A stretch of 64,000 nt of DNA from Apoda limacodes (Eukaryota > Arthropoda > Insecta > Lepidoptera > Limacodidae), in assembly GCA_946406115.1 (NCBI GenBank), contig OX291544.1, positions 18,679,521 to 18,743,520 of the forward strand, in the 5' to 3' direction. Shown here piece after piece: positions 10,227-21,554 of this stretch. The notes beneath the pieces are model-generated. The model worked only from the letters and a program-made list of their open reading frames with translations. It searched no databases and had not been told where the DNA came from. The translations under genes were made by a program, and so were the position numbers. Every line of letters begins with the position of its first letter. Position 1 is the first letter of the stretch.

Positions 10227-10436
10227 ACGCCTAATTTATTTAGTGGTTGTCAAGTATCAAAATAATTTTCTATGAGTTACGTTTGTGTTGGTAGTGACAG
10301 TATAGAGAGGTGTTCAATCCTAACTAATTTCTTAAATTGACAGGGGACACATTAATCTGCCATTGGTCTTTCATTTTACCTTTTACCACTCTTTACAGCT
10401 TATGGTACATCTATATATCCATATACATTAACATTA

Positions 10437-10700
10437 TAAATGCTGAAGTAACTCTGTCTGTCTGTTCCATCTTCACGCTTAAATCGCTGTACCGATTAAA
10501 GCTTCATAAAAAACCAGCTAAGTGTGAGTTGGACTCGTGCACTTGACCGAAGTTAATTTACTCCCCTTTATTGGTTAGATAATCGCCCATTATAATTCAT
10601 ATTCTGTGAAAAATTAAGGCTTCTACCTATTTCGGTCTAAAACAGAACAGACAGACAGACAGCGCAGCCTCTAAATCAGTCTCTAAATTCAGCCGTTTGG
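10437..10700 (+). repeat. Degenerate family A-like interspersed repeat fragments
   Basis: Contains 'aagtgtgagttggactcgtgcac' spread over 10520-10543 and a later 'ctacctatttcggtctaaaacagaacagacagacag' section (10623-10665), both pieces of the family A repeat seen whole at 13876-14178. The order is kept, but the middle is lost or replaced. Confidence 0.5.
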
Positions 10701-10851
10701 GCTCCCAGAGCCGTATGCCAAATTGTTAATCAGTCAGTTTAGAGGTTTATATCTATCTTTAGATAGTACTTTCAGGTACAGAAAATAAACAATTACACAT
10801 AGGTATTATAGGTTGTTTATTTATTTAGGTATTAACTAACTTCATAATATT

Positions 10852-11879
10852 ACTTTAAAAGAAGCCGGCGTGAGTTCTGGCAGAACCTCCTTAGTACTTC
10901 GGCTTCCAATTTATTTTTCGCTTCGGCGATCCTCATCCTGTCAACACTCAGCATACAGAGACCTCTCAGACGATTTGCACTCATGGTGGAGCAATGCCAC
11001 GTGTTGACACTGAAAGAACTCTCTATAGTACAGGTCGTACACGGTTGAGCCAGTAAAATAGCAAGCGCAGTTTCTATGTTCGGATAAAACATTTCTGAAT
11101 CCTTTATCACTTCTGCCACTTCCATGTCTTTTAGAACATTCAATGACATATTTTTTCTTCCCACAAGTAGTACCACAGTTCAGCCTCGCTGTGGGAACTA
11201 CCACTTAAGTTATAAAGTTCGCGAAAGGCCCCTGTTTTTTTTTCAAAAATTCTTCGAATGTCATTTGCACAGGTTATATGGGTGCAATGAGTTCAAAGAA
11301 TATGCCGGTAAGTTGTTCTCCGAGAAACACTCTTCCAATGACATAATTAGCGAGTCTAGGTAGGGAATTATCAACCATCGTTTCCAAAACTGGGTAGAAC
11401 TCTTTGCCGGAGGATTTGCACGATGCGTCTGTATTTTCGCGATTCGTGGCATTGTAAAATCAACTTCTAGAGCGTCAGCGATCACTTGAGCTTCAGCTAT
11501 GAAACTGCCACTGTGATCGTCCACATTTTCACGATGTTTTTTTGATGTGTCGACGATTCTTTTAATTTGATTCGCACACTGGAGCAAGTCAATGCTTTTT
11601 GACTGTAACACATTTACGATCGGTTGAAGCAGTGCGGAATATTTCGCAATAAGCAAACAGAGACAATAAATTCTGAATTTATAGAAGCGCAGAAGTTATA
11701 GCTGGAAAGCCGTTTTTCTTGTAGCATTTTTGCTTTCTTTCGAATTCATAAAGGACATTTAGTATTATTATATAAATATAATTGATTTTTTTTAGGTTTG
11801 GTAAGGTACCTTACAGGTTACAGGTCAGAGCCAGGGTGGGGCAAGCGCCCCGCCCTGCCCCACCGTGCCTACGCCCATG
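10852..11879 (-). mobile_element. hAT-superfamily transposon remnant with transposase C-terminus
   Basis: On the minus strand, 11656-11261 and then 11176-10850 encode the C-terminal part of a hAT transposase of the p52rIPK/ZMYM-like type: KYSALLQPIVNVLQSKS, ANPPAKSSTQFWKRW, then the dimerisation region IETALAILLAQPCTTCT and ANRLRGLCMLSVDR. At least one frame change separates the two blocks (11177-11260), and the N-terminal BED finger and most of the catalytic core are absent. Upstream at 11830-11879 is GGGCGTAGGCACGGTGGGGC, the kind of end seen in such elements, so the 5' terminus is probably at about 11879. The 3' terminus was not identified. Dead copy. Confidence 0.8.
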
Positions 11880-12090
11880 GGGAAGATATATAATAATAAC
11901 ATGTTTAATAATTTTTTAATTTTTCTATTGCCACGTCATTGTTTTAATTTTGATTGCCCTTGTGTCACATTATTCTAATAAAAATAAATAATCAAATAAA
12001 TATACTTAGAAGTAGTATGACTGCCATTCATTAAGAAAAGAAAGAAGAAAGAAATAAAAAACCCGACTGCAAGAACTAAAGAAGTAAACA

Positions 12091-12253
12091 AGTGCCCCTA
12101 AAACATACCAAATATTTAACTATAAGCAATCGGAACTTATTTAAGGTAGGTAACTACTATATTGTGAGCAATCTGTACCTACTACTATTTGATCTTGTAT
12201 TTAAATAAGTCCTGACTGCTTATAGTTAAATATTTGGTATGTTTAGGGGCACT
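12091..12253. mobile_element. 163-bp foldback MITE with near-perfect ~40-bp arms
   Basis: Left arm 12091-12131 and right arm 12214-12253 are reverse complements with only one indel and one or two mismatches (ends AGTGCCCCTAAA). The match continues inward through cttatttaa, giving ~55-bp arms and a ~50-nt loop. An RNA copy would fold into one long hairpin. No open frame. A target duplication is not obvious. Confidence 0.85.
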
Positions 12254-12424
12254 ATAAGGTCTTCATGAAGGATTTATAATGAACTAAATACTAGTACGCT
12301 TATCCGACTCCACTTGACTTTTTTATCTGCAACAACTTTCATCCTTTTTAAAGTCGGTTAAAAAGGAATTTAGTTCGGTATAAAACCGCTGCCCCCCCCT
12401 GCCCGTACCTGGCTTCACCCTTGA

Positions 12425-12538
12425 AGCCTTCTGTAACATCTTCAGTGAATCCGAACACGAAATTCTATTGGCGATGCAAAATTTAAGACAAACACTTTGT
12501 TCGATGTTTTTGTCTAATATAAAATTCGCAATACACAC
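12425..12538 (-). mobile_element. Mariner transposase N-terminal fragment
   Basis: The minus strand encodes DKNIEQSVCLKFCIANR, followed by ISCSDSLKMLQKA. This is the first helix-turn-helix of mariner-family transposases (usual pattern 'nIEQRvCLKFCvAN.isCaESLkMLQKA'). After MLQKA the similarity stops abruptly and the sequence changes to a family C-like repeat (aaagtcggttaaaaa at 12350-12365). The catalytic domain is absent. Confidence 0.75.
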
Positions 12539-12649
12539 TAGATATGATCTAACTAAAACAGAACTGTATTTAATCTAAATAGCAGATGCAACACAATCTA
12601 CGCGACAAAACATTTGTGCCAATCTAACAACAAAAAAAAAACAAAAAAA

Positions 12650-12926
12650 CTGGTTGCCTGTAAAGTCGGTATACGGGCGAAAGTTTTACGTGACAACGAC
12701 TTTGAGTGGTAAAATAATTTTAATTTGTCATAAGGCGGGCTAACTGTGCTCGAGTGGAAGGGACGCGTGCCTTTCACTTTTTATGTCTGTCTCTCTCGCT
12801 CTTAGGCGGGCTAACCTCGACGCGTGCCTCTCACTCGCTCTCATTGTGAGCGCATAACGTGAGCGGAGCGTAACGCAGTTTCTTGAAGTGTCACCCGGCA
12901 AACCAATTTATAAGACGTTGTCACGT
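12650..12926. repeat. MITE-like repeat with GC-richer core
   Basis: Starts ggttgcctgtaaagtcgg and ends near acccggcaaaccaatt, a short inverted match. Inside, acgtgacaacg (about 12690) is mirrored by cgttgtcacgt (about 12917), and ggcgggctaac occurs twice (12736, 12806). The layout suggests a non-autonomous DNA transposon common in Lepidoptera; the family is not named here. Confidence 0.45.
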
Positions 12927-13875
12927 CAAAAATGAATTTGGAACCATAAACAAATCATCCATTTTCGATACTTTTTTGACTAAATGTACACACATTCAAC
13001 CCACTCCGTAGTATCATCATTGGAATAATGTATTCCCGTAGGAGATCAATCAGGATAAAATAGTACCAAAAACCAGCTCAATTGGTTCCTTTTAGCCAAG
13101 TCAAACAATAACAAACAAACTTTAATAAAAGTAAGAAATTAGGATAGGATTAAGTTTATAAGTAAAAATTGTAAAATATAAACTCGCCTTTGTTTATTGT
13201 TATATTGAGTATTGCAAACCAAACCCTAAATGTTTAAAAAAAGAGTTTTCCGTCTGTCTGTACATTTGACAATTTTTAAACATGGTACAGTTATAGCTAT
13301 TTTCCATGCTTAACAGTTAGGAGACCTGCTTATTTCCTCAACATTGCCTACGCGAAATTCATTAAGTAAATATAAGCTACATTACAATAACAACACTTAA
13401 TAACTATTCCTAATTCTGTGCTAATATGTTTACACATCAACAATAGATGGCCAAGACAGGGTCGAATTCAGGGCCCACTAGTAGGTGTCACATTATAAAA
13501 TTGGCTATCCGCGTAGGTTTAGCCATGAGTAGGTAAAGGGGTTTTTGTTACTTTACATAACAAAAAATGTGCGTGCAAGTATAATTTGAATCAAGGATGT
13601 CATTTTGTGTACCAGTGCAAGTTTTTCTTGGTTGTAGACAAAATAATATTTGCTAATTAAATTGTGCAAGAGAGAAATATCTGTAGTTTACATCAGTTAC
13701 GTAATAGTTGCTTATCATCATCAGTCAGCTAAATCAAATTTGAAAGTAAGTAATTTATAGTATACCTTTTCCCTTTTTTGACGCCAATTTAAAACCCTGT
13801 TGAATTTTGAAGCGTGAATTTCCATCTTACTACCCCAAAAATTCGACGTTACCATCATGCCGGTTGATAGTAAAT
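12927..13875. other. AT-rich sequence, no gene recognised
   Basis: Only short frames on both strands, with no splice-bounded coding segment and no recognised repeat end. Confidence 0.55.
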
Positions 13876-14178
13876 TAAAAAATCGGCACAGTGCGAGTCG
13901 GACTCGCGCACAAAGGGTTCCGTACCATTATCTATAAAAACGGCAAAAAAAATCACGTTTGTTGTATGGGAGCCCCTCTTAAATATTTATTCTGTTTATA
14001 GTATTTGTTGTTGCAGCGGCAATAGAAATACATATTCTGTGAAAATGTCAACTGTCTAACTATCACGGTTAATGAGATACAGCCTGGTGACAGACGGAAG
14101 GATGGACGGACGGACAGCAGACTCTTAGTAATAGGGTAAATAATATTTTTTATGCTTTGGGTACGGAACCCTAAAAAC
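13876..14178 (+). repeat. Family A interspersed repeat, essentially full length
   Basis: Runs from aaaaaatcggcacagtgcg through gagtcggactcgcgcac, cacgtttgttgtatggg and gagatacagcctggtgaca to gggtacggaaccctaaaaa. This non-coding family is very common in lepidopteran noncoding DNA. Other copies in the window: 42452-42726 (+), 48270-48476 (+, partial), 59340-59746 (-), and the right edge at 63885 (partial). Confidence 0.8.
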
Positions 14179-14359
14179 CAGGTTAGGTATTATTAATAAA
14201 ATTAATTCATCCAGAATTTTGAAAACTTATTGTTGCTGCGTTATGAGCTAGTGTGTGCTGTTTGTTATCTTTGCTATACAGGTACTTAATCATAATTATA
14301 CATAGTTGGTACATAGCGAGTTATCTTAAGGGCAGGCCTAAATAGCAGAATTAACGCAG

Positions 14360-14441
14360 CCTATTCGTGCTGTAGAGGGGCGGGCGGCACTCTGTGATTG
14401 TGGGCGCGCCTTTTCATTTTTTCGTCGGGCAGAGCGCCACA
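14360..14441 (+). promoter_or_regulatory. GC-rich promoter-proximal region of the TGF-beta-type gene
   Basis: An abrupt switch from AT-rich DNA to GC-rich DNA at about 14375, with a GC-box-like ggggcgggc at 14377 and cgggcagagcgccacaATG directly before the start codon. No TATA box was seen. CpGs are dense through about 15000, as expected for an unmethylated or strongly coding first-exon region in an otherwise AT-rich genome. Confidence 0.45.
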
Positions 14442-15003
14442 ATGAACGGAGCACGATCCGCGTGGTGGTGGTGAGTCAGCGTGGCGGGAAGCAGTGGGGC
14501 GGCGCGGGCTGGTGCAGCGCCCGGCGCGCTCGCTGCAGTGTAGCACGCGCCGCTCGCGGCAGCACATCCTCGCTCGACGTGCTACGCCGCCGGCTACCCG
14601 CTCTGCCGCACCACGCGTTCGCCGGGGGCGCCGCGCGGGCCGCGGGCCAGGCCCGCGAGCCTGCTTCTGCTAGCCGCGTGGCTGGTGGCCGTCGCCGCCG
14701 AACTTTCCTGCCCCCAGGATCCTCCACCTCAACTCTCCTGCGCTGCTTGTCGTTCCCACGACACCGAGCGACAGAACAGCCTGATGATCATCAGAGAGAC
14801 ACTGCTCGCCAAGCTTGGCTTTGCGCAGGCACCAAATACCACAGGCCGTGAGCTGCCTCAGGTACCTGCGCATGTCATGGAGGATTTTCGCCGCAAGCCG
14901 GTTCCGACAGGAGTGCAAGCGGATGCGCCTGCACGTACTCTCGTCACACATACCGAACAGGACGACTTTCTTGCACGCACCGACAATGTCTTCATTTTCA
15001 GCC
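14442..15003 (+). CDS. TGF-beta-superfamily ligand, signal peptide and start of prodomain (first two exons)
   Basis: Secreted growth factor precursor. The ATG at 14442 is followed by 29 nt to a donor TG|gtgagt (14471). An in-frame TGA in the unspliced sequence (14472-14474) and TAG (14541-14543) forbid simple read-through. The only acceptor that restores the frame is ggccag|G at 14650, giving exon 2 from 14651. The joined start reads MNGARSAWWWP then ASLLLLAAWLVAVAA, a textbook signal peptide, then a Cys-containing segment (LSCPQDPPPQLSCAAC) and a prodomain helix (RETLLAKLGFAQAPNTTG). QADAP and EQDDFLARTDNVFIF follow, the pattern of activin/myostatin-class prodomains; the closest by eye is the myoglianin/GDF8-11 branch. 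Exon 2 ends at 15003 in phase 1 at C|gttagt. The rest of the prodomain and the cystine-knot domain were not found downstream, so later introns are long. Family confident, subfamily tentative, micro-intron inferred. Confidence 0.72.
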
Positions 15004-17499
15004 GTTAGTATCCTACAAGGAACAATATTATATTCGGGTAGATTTATTACATAAATTATTTTCAGGCCACTAGACACCTATTTGCTACAAGATTAAGTTC
15101 GATGTCCTTAAAACTGCTTGGAAAATGTGCACATAACTATTGATCTAGTGTGACTTGATTAGAATATATAATTGAAACTACGTATATATATATAATTATA
15201 TATATATATCTTATTCAATACTAGAAAACCTACACGTGCAAACTTATACGCGTGCTTTTGGTGTTCGAAATTTCCTTAAGTTCATTGACAGGTACGTGTG
15301 TAGCTTATAAGTGGTGGTATAAGGTACCTACTCCAAGTTGTCTCACGCAACGAAAATTCTAATTTATCGATGATTGTTTCAATGTCTATTGCAAATGTTA
15401 AGGATTACGTAGAGATTAATATTGCAATCGCCTCGTAAAACCCATGAATAATAGATAGGGTGTAGATCTTTTTTCCTTAGTTAAATGTCTGTAACTAGGC
15501 GTCGACTTTGAATAATAATTTAACATAAAATTTTAAATCTACAAGTCGGCAGTAAGTAAGTAAATTCCATATGGTTGCAGCGTTCTTTGTCACTCTACGT
15601 TAGAGGTCCTTTCCATCACAATATCAACATAATCAACACAATATCAATATAAGCAGGTAGAAATAATATCAACGCATTGGGATAACTACTTGTTATCAAA
15701 ACCTCGTGTTAGTGTTTGACCTTAATAATAATAATACAAATGTGTTTGATGCGAATACAATTGAGTACCAACACAATAATCTAAGTTCAATAAGTGTAAT
15801 CTGGCAATGTTAGCCAAGGGGCTTCGACCGCATGTGATAACGACAACCCCTATGATGACACGGCGAATATATACACAGAAATAACTACTTAAGTAATCAG
15901 GATATAAAAAATTTGAATAAATCGATGACCCGGACATATTATCTCATCAATCACCATATACGTTAACACAGTACTCATATTGAATTTAGAACATGTGTGC
16001 GATTTTTTGTAGATCTTAATTATTTTATTTTTCAATGTCAGTATAATTAGTGTGGTAATGTAATAATGATAAAGACAGTCAGATGTTACGAATTACGCTG
16101 GTCTCTCAATTGGTCCACGAAATCACCAGTAATAGGTTTGAAAAAATCTCAAAACAATGAACCCACTGCAGCGTTCATCAAATTTTATTGAGGAACATAA
16201 ATGAGAACAATTAACATCATATTCATTAAATCAGATGAATACCTAACAAATTAATTGGGTAGATACCAATGTTAGCACAATCACTTACCTAAATAGTTGC
16301 AGTTACTCGTAATCTTTTGAATATTTTAACTTATTGTAAAACAATTCGGTATACTTAATAATGCTATGAATTAAAAAAAAATAGTTAAATAAAGTTATTT
16401 TAAAGTTTAGGTCAAAATATTCTTTATATAGATCAGTATTCTTACAAAAATGTATGACCTTTGTTAAATTCTATTATTAGCATATCAGAGACGATAATGT
16501 GGTATTCATTGGTACGTCTGACATGTCGGTAACTAACGAGAAGGTGCAGTTCATATAGATATCGGTGCACTCTGCAGTAGTTATGCTCATAATTTTATAT
16601 TTGGTGTTCAATATATACTTTGTTCAAGTTGAACAAAGTGTATTATATTTTTTTGTAGCCACTAACGTCTTTTACAATGTTTGAAATATCAAATGATAAA
16701 GTATGTGAATCTATTAATAAATGAATATGTGAAGATTGTAAGGACTTATGCTGCATGATATGCAATTTTATCAATTGGGCCGAATATTGCGTGGCCGCCA
16801 CCACAAATATCTTCGCCTAATTGCTTGTAAAATTGCGGACTGTTTGGTATTAACAATTGCCGTCTAAAAGAATGAGTAACCTTTAAAATGGTATAAACGA
16901 GTGAATAAGTTGATATTTAAATGACTTTTGTAGTTTGTTGTATTTCAGACATTGTAGAAAAGAAAAAATAACCATTTTTTTTATTTGGATTGCCTTTTTA
17001 CTTATAGAATAATACTGTTGCTGTAGTTGAATTTTACTTGTAATTTATACAACTTTTAACAATATATGTCGTCATCGTACTCCTTTATAAATCTTTATAA
17101 AACACTACGGTAAAGAACTAAAAATTGGGCCTTTTTTAAACGAAGAATATGTTGATTTTGGGGCCCTAAATTTTACCACCTAAGATAGTCCCTGAGTTTT
17201 ATAGAATTTGTCGCATCTCATGTAATTTTTTATGTCTAGGCTACCGAGCTTCACTCGTAATATTTTTTTCTTGATTAAACCAATAGTACCTAAAATAACA
17301 CCGTTTTAGAGACGGAGATTTCTAACATATATTTTAGTAGGTATACAATTAGTTTTATGGTTTACACTATTACTTATTCTAGAGTGGTAAAAATAATTTG
17401 GAATTTGCAAACAAAGCCTTTGACTTGTCAAGCCTTGTCTTACTCTTGTTTTTGCCTATTAATAACCTAAGACATATTTATTATATTCTATGCAAAACT
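15004..17499. other. AT-rich intron-like sequence downstream of the TGF-beta exon
   Basis: Presumed intron. Contains AT-rich runs (15181-15212) and a 23-bp near-perfect palindrome at 16617-16639. No further prodomain or cystine-knot exon could be read on the plus strand. Confidence 0.5.
16617..16639. repeat. Perfect 11-bp inverted repeat with 1-nt centre
   Basis: ACTTTGTTCAA and TTGAACAAAGT surround a single G. The symmetry continues imperfectly through flanking 'atata' on both sides. It may be a fold-back remnant or a factor-binding dyad. Confidence 0.7.
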
Positions 17500-17949
17500 G
17501 ATCAGATTTTTGGCAATATGTAATTATTTTTACCTTTTAAGTGCATCTTCTTGAAGCCGGTTGTTTTTTTTTGTTAAAGTTTTTTGGCCTTTCAAATTGG
17601 CACAGTTGCAAAACTTGCTTGGCTGAGTTTTGCTTTTTATTTTTTGCTTTTGAGTGACGAATTGTTACAAAATTTTATACAATCATTACCATAAAAGGCG
17701 TGTTTTACTAGCTCCAGTTCCAAATTAACGACTATTATTTTTTATTTTTTTCTCCAAAAGTTTAAGTTTTAAATCCACTTCATTAATCCGTCTACCTCAG
17801 GGGCATTCTCTTTCGAAAAAAAAGATTTTTTGAAATCGCTTTACAATTGACAGAGAAATCGGTGGACATACGTAAAAAATAAATATTCTCGTCGAACACA
17901 GAACCTCCTCCTTTTTGTAAGTCGGCTAAAAACAAGAATAATAATAAGA
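17500..17949 (+). repeat. Family C interspersed repeat
   Basis: Includes gatttttggcaatatg (about 17508), a tail-like aagtgcatcttcttgaagcc (17540-17559) and gaacctcctcctttttg (17903-17919). Parts recur at 38060-38430 and, inverted, at 24040-24130. Noncoding. Confidence 0.55.
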
Positions 17950-18069
17950 CCCATTTATAAAAATGGCAGTCTCAGCGACATAAATCACTACAGGCCTATA
18001 ACCGTACTGTCATGTATTGATAAAATAATTGAGAGGTATTTCAGTAAAGAAATAAATGAATATTTAATA
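17950..18069 (+). mobile_element. LINE reverse-transcriptase fragment (RT blocks 1-2)
   Basis: A 40-codon open frame reads PIYKNGSLSDINHYRPITV then LSCIDKIIERYFSKEIN, matching the RT palm entry 'PIfKkGd...ynYRPIsvLp...KiiErvi...l..yl' of jockey/CR1-like LINEs. Both ends are truncated; no YADD block follows. Confidence 0.65.
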
Positions 18070-18592
18070 GGTACCATTATTATCAATGAAAAATAGTACG
18101 ATTTTCAGAAAAACCAGGGACCCTCTCAACACACCTAAATGAGAAAACCATGTTTTACCAATCTTTAGAGGCATAAGCTTATTTAATTTATGCAACCATC
18201 TTTTCTTGATTAGAAAAAAAAAATGGAATAGAAGGCCCAAATTTAAAATAGTTCTGGAGGAAGGACAAGCAATGCAAAGAAAACCACAACATCTTATGTA
18301 GGTAAATAGGCACACGACATTGGTCTAGCTATCAGTGCAAAAAAAAAACTAAGTTTACGCACATACACTCAACGCATTTAAAATATTTTACCAAGCCAGC
18401 CATTGCGAGCCATGATCATCTATGCCTTCATAACCAAATTCAATGTACGTAATTGTAAACATTTAGAATTAAATAGTAAAACAGCATTTATACTTAAGAC
18501 TATATATCGATAATAAATTTAATTGAAAACTATATATGTGTATATATAAATATATGTATACTATATATATGCGCAGTATTAGGCAGATTATA

Positions 18593-18728
18593 TTTTTTTT
18601 ATACCACTAAAGTGACAAACAAGCACACCGTTCGCTTGATGGTAAGCGGTCACCGTAGCCTATGGATGCTTGCAACAGCAGAGGTATCACACGCGGGTTG
18701 CCAGCCCTTCAGAAGTCTTATAACTTAT
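18593..18728 (-). mobile_element. LINE alpha 3'-terminal fragment
   Basis: The minus-strand tail contains the last coding residues of LINE alpha (gggtcggcaacgcg-like region at 18697-18712), the gcttgcaa/ccataggctacggtgaccgctt block and a terminal ataaaaaaa. About 130 bp remain. Confidence 0.75.
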
Positions 18729-18919
18729 ATTAAATAATAACAAACAGTAGGGACGTATGAGGATGTTAAGGTGCATATATAACACTAAACTCGGGTACAG
18801 TAATTATTTTTATAGTCACACTGACTCGAATGACTTTCAAAATGACAGATGTTTGTTTTGTTTACATAGATTTCCAGTTTTCTTCTAGATTTCTGTGTGA
18901 TTTTAGAGTTAATCTTTAC

Positions 18920-20283
18920 CAGTGGTTCTTAACCGGTGGTCCCCGGACCACTTGTGGTTCCTGTAAGCATTAGAAGTAGTCCCTAAAGTCGAGTCACACG
19001 GGGATATAAATAAACATACCACAAACAAACGGCGTAGAAGTAAGATTCGGGAACATACTTTAATTTATGATCGCACTAACGACGTCGCAAAATTTATGCC
19101 TATAATTCGCATAGGAATCCGCCTACGCAATTAATTCGTTTAAAATACGAAAAGCGTTAATTCTGAGTTCTGCTCCCAGTTCAGAAAAAAAAATGAACAT
19201 ATCATTCTAGTTATCTATGACGATTTCCCAGCGCCAGAAAAAGGTTATCCAAAATGATATTCGGGAATTCTATTATCAAACAACGGGCTGAAGATAAAGG
19301 TATGTTCCAAATGTCAAATGTTATTTTAACGAACAATTTAGAAATTTCAATAGGATTTTAGTCCATTTTTCGGTATGCAATACAGATAAATCTTCATGTT
19401 GCCCTATCTAGCTGACTTATGGAAGAGGCCCAGCGTTGAACGTACAACTCTGTAGCTCTAACCAAGGTTTTCTGTTCACTTGTTAGGAGGGCATTCCACA
19501 AACCTTACAATCCGTAGTTGACACTAGAGAACTTTTTCTGTCCACCAGATCGGCCTGTACTTTAGGACTTCTTTTCGGATTCCTAGTTTGATTCCTTAGG
19601 TATTTTTGTTAATTTTGATTTTGCATTTAACACGCAAAGCAGCACCTAACATAGAATAGGTGTCTCCTTGCCTCGCTAAGAGGTTTACAGCTAAATCAGT
19701 TAAAGACCACGTTTCTATAAAATAATTCATCAGTTGTAACATACACTGGTTGTAGATTTCAGTGTTACAACTATTTGTTTAATTGAGTAGTTACTGTTTT
19801 CACAAGAGTTGGGCCCTACGTTGCAAAGCTGAAAATTTATACTTGGAAGCTTCATGGAGTTTGTACGGACAAAGCTCCTACTATGCTCGGTTCCTACGCT
19901 GATTTCTCAATTTTGACTAAGCTAAAAAATAACCGTAAAACTACGGACTGCATATTCATCAAAAAATATATTGGCAGGGTGTGCTCTTCTAAAATGTTAT
20001 TCCTAAGCTATAAAAATATGCTTATTGTTAAAAACAAAGGCAGGTAGGTAAATTCAAGCATTGCTAAAAAATTACAATTATTTTTCCTGAATTTTTACTA
20101 ATAAAAATTTTAGAAAATAAAATTAATAATTCGCCTACGCCATGTATTGTAAATAACCTTGTGCATAACAACCCTAATACCTACATTACCACAATTTACA
20201 TTGACACCAGCCAGTTACTGGTCCGCGGCCATGCAAAAATTTGGCCTAACGGTCCTTTATCGCTAAAAGGTTAAGAACCACTG
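18920..20283 (+). mobile_element. hAT transposon (decayed) with terminal repeats and 8-bp target duplication
   Basis: Begins CAGTGGTTCTTAACC (18920) and ends with its reverse complement ggttaagaaccactg (20269-20283), the terminal motif of the hAT Charlie/Zaphod-like group. Flanks atctttac (18912-18919) and atctatac (20284-20291) match at 7 of 8 positions, the expected 8-bp hAT target duplication. Inside, 19846-19925 on + reads WKLHGVCTDKAPTMLGSY, matching the ZBED5-like catalytic region (usually 'GvCTDGAPaMlGs'), so this derives from an autonomous copy. The remainder is too decayed to translate. 1364 bp. Confidence 0.85.
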
Positions 20284-20291
20284 ATCTATAC

Positions 20292-20832
20292 TAATCTATA
20301 CTAATATTAAAAAGAGGAAAGATTTGATTGTTTGTTTGTTTGTATTGAATAGGCTGCGAAACTACTGGACCGATTTGAAAAATTCTTTTACCATTAGAAG
20401 CCGACATTATCCCTGATGAACATAGGCTACTTTTTACTGCGGGAAAATGCTTCATTTCTACGGGAAAACGGTATATAGGACAACGGGTAGTAAAAATTAT
20501 ACTACCGTAGTTATCTTCTTCACATAACTTCTAAACGACTGAACCGATTGGGTTGAAAATTTTATATGGGTATTTCGATGGTTTCTTGGATGATTTAAAA
20601 ATACAATTGGACCCGGTAGGTGGCACTGCTGTCGGTATGTCAACTACTAAGAGGCTTGACCGATTGGGTTAAAATTTTATATGTGTATTTCCATGGTTTC
20701 ACAGACACGAATGTATTATGCCATTAAGGAAGAAAGATTTGATTGTTTTTTTTCTATAATTGAGGAGTTGCCGAAAGAACCTACGCCGATAACAAAATTT
20801 AGGGCGGGCGAAGCCGCTGGCAGAAGCTAGTT
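20292..20832 (+). repeat. Family B interspersed repeat
   Basis: Starts ctatactaatattaaaaagagg, runs through gtttgtattgaataggctgcg, catgtattatcc-like and gcgggaaaatgcttcattt, and ends gaagccgctggcagaagctagtt. A nearly identical copy is at 44908-45322; a related, more distant one is at 53195-53460. It lies inside the left arm of the foldback element. Confidence 0.75.
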
Positions 20833-21554
20833 GTAAGGATAAGGAAAGTGTTGCATAGCTCGAGGTTGCAGAAGTGTATAGAAAGCAGGTCGTGGCATGA
20901 AATTCACAAGTTTGACCTAAGTTTACTAATTTGAATATTTTTTTTTTGATAAATAAGGCTTTTTACTGTAAAAAATTATGTTTAAACTCGTTTCTTTAAA
21001 CTTTTATAATATTCAACCACGAACTATGCAGCACTTTCCTTATTTTTATAATTAACTTTAAAATTCACACATAAATCTACAAGAAAATTTGTAATCGAAA
21101 TAAATCACAATAAACATTTTGACAGACACAACAGTCGAGTTTGTATGACAATGTAAAAAAATAATTACTGTACCCAAGCTTAGGGAAATACCCTAAAACA
21201 ATGCGAGTAGCAAGAGCATGAGAAGTATCGTACTTACATACTCATCTTGCCCCCTTCCCAGCGCACTTTCCTGCTTACTTGCTGGCCATTTGATTTTTTT
21301 TTATAGTTGGCTAGGAATTCTAATTTAAAATTATTTATTCAAAAAACATGGAATTCTATTTACAAATCCAGTCCACATGACTTTTTTTTTCATCACATCT
21401 ATAATACGAGTACCTAATATGTAATAAGAGTTTCGTCGCGCTAGCAATAATGCGGCGCAAACGCCACGTACGCAACATTAACGACGTACACTATACATAT
21501 ACGGAGCCATAGTAGTAACTAGGCTATAGTGGACAACGACGGATAAAACGCGAT

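Larger units (their letters stand above)
18793..21175. mobile_element. Large foldback (TIR) element split by two later insertions
   Basis: Ends are inverted: GGGTACAGTAATTATTTTT at 18793-18811 mirrors the right end at 21157-21175. The left arm is 18793-18913 plus 20836-20869; the right arm is 21015-21175. Matching internal blocks are gattt(c/a)tgtgtgaatttt and TAAGGAAAGTG(T/C)TGCATAG. The left arm is interrupted between these blocks by a hAT element and a family B repeat, while the right arm is continuous. Without the insertions the element would be about 460 bp. It has no coding capacity of its own, so it is a non-autonomous DNA element of unassigned superfamily. Confidence 0.75.

Noticed and set aside
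14361..15077. Long overlapping frames on both strands around the TGF-beta exon (for example 14462-14851 +, 14476-14727 -, 14670-15077 -)
   Set aside because: They are shadows caused by the GC-rich, stop-poor composition; only the frame giving the signal peptide and prodomain makes biological sense.
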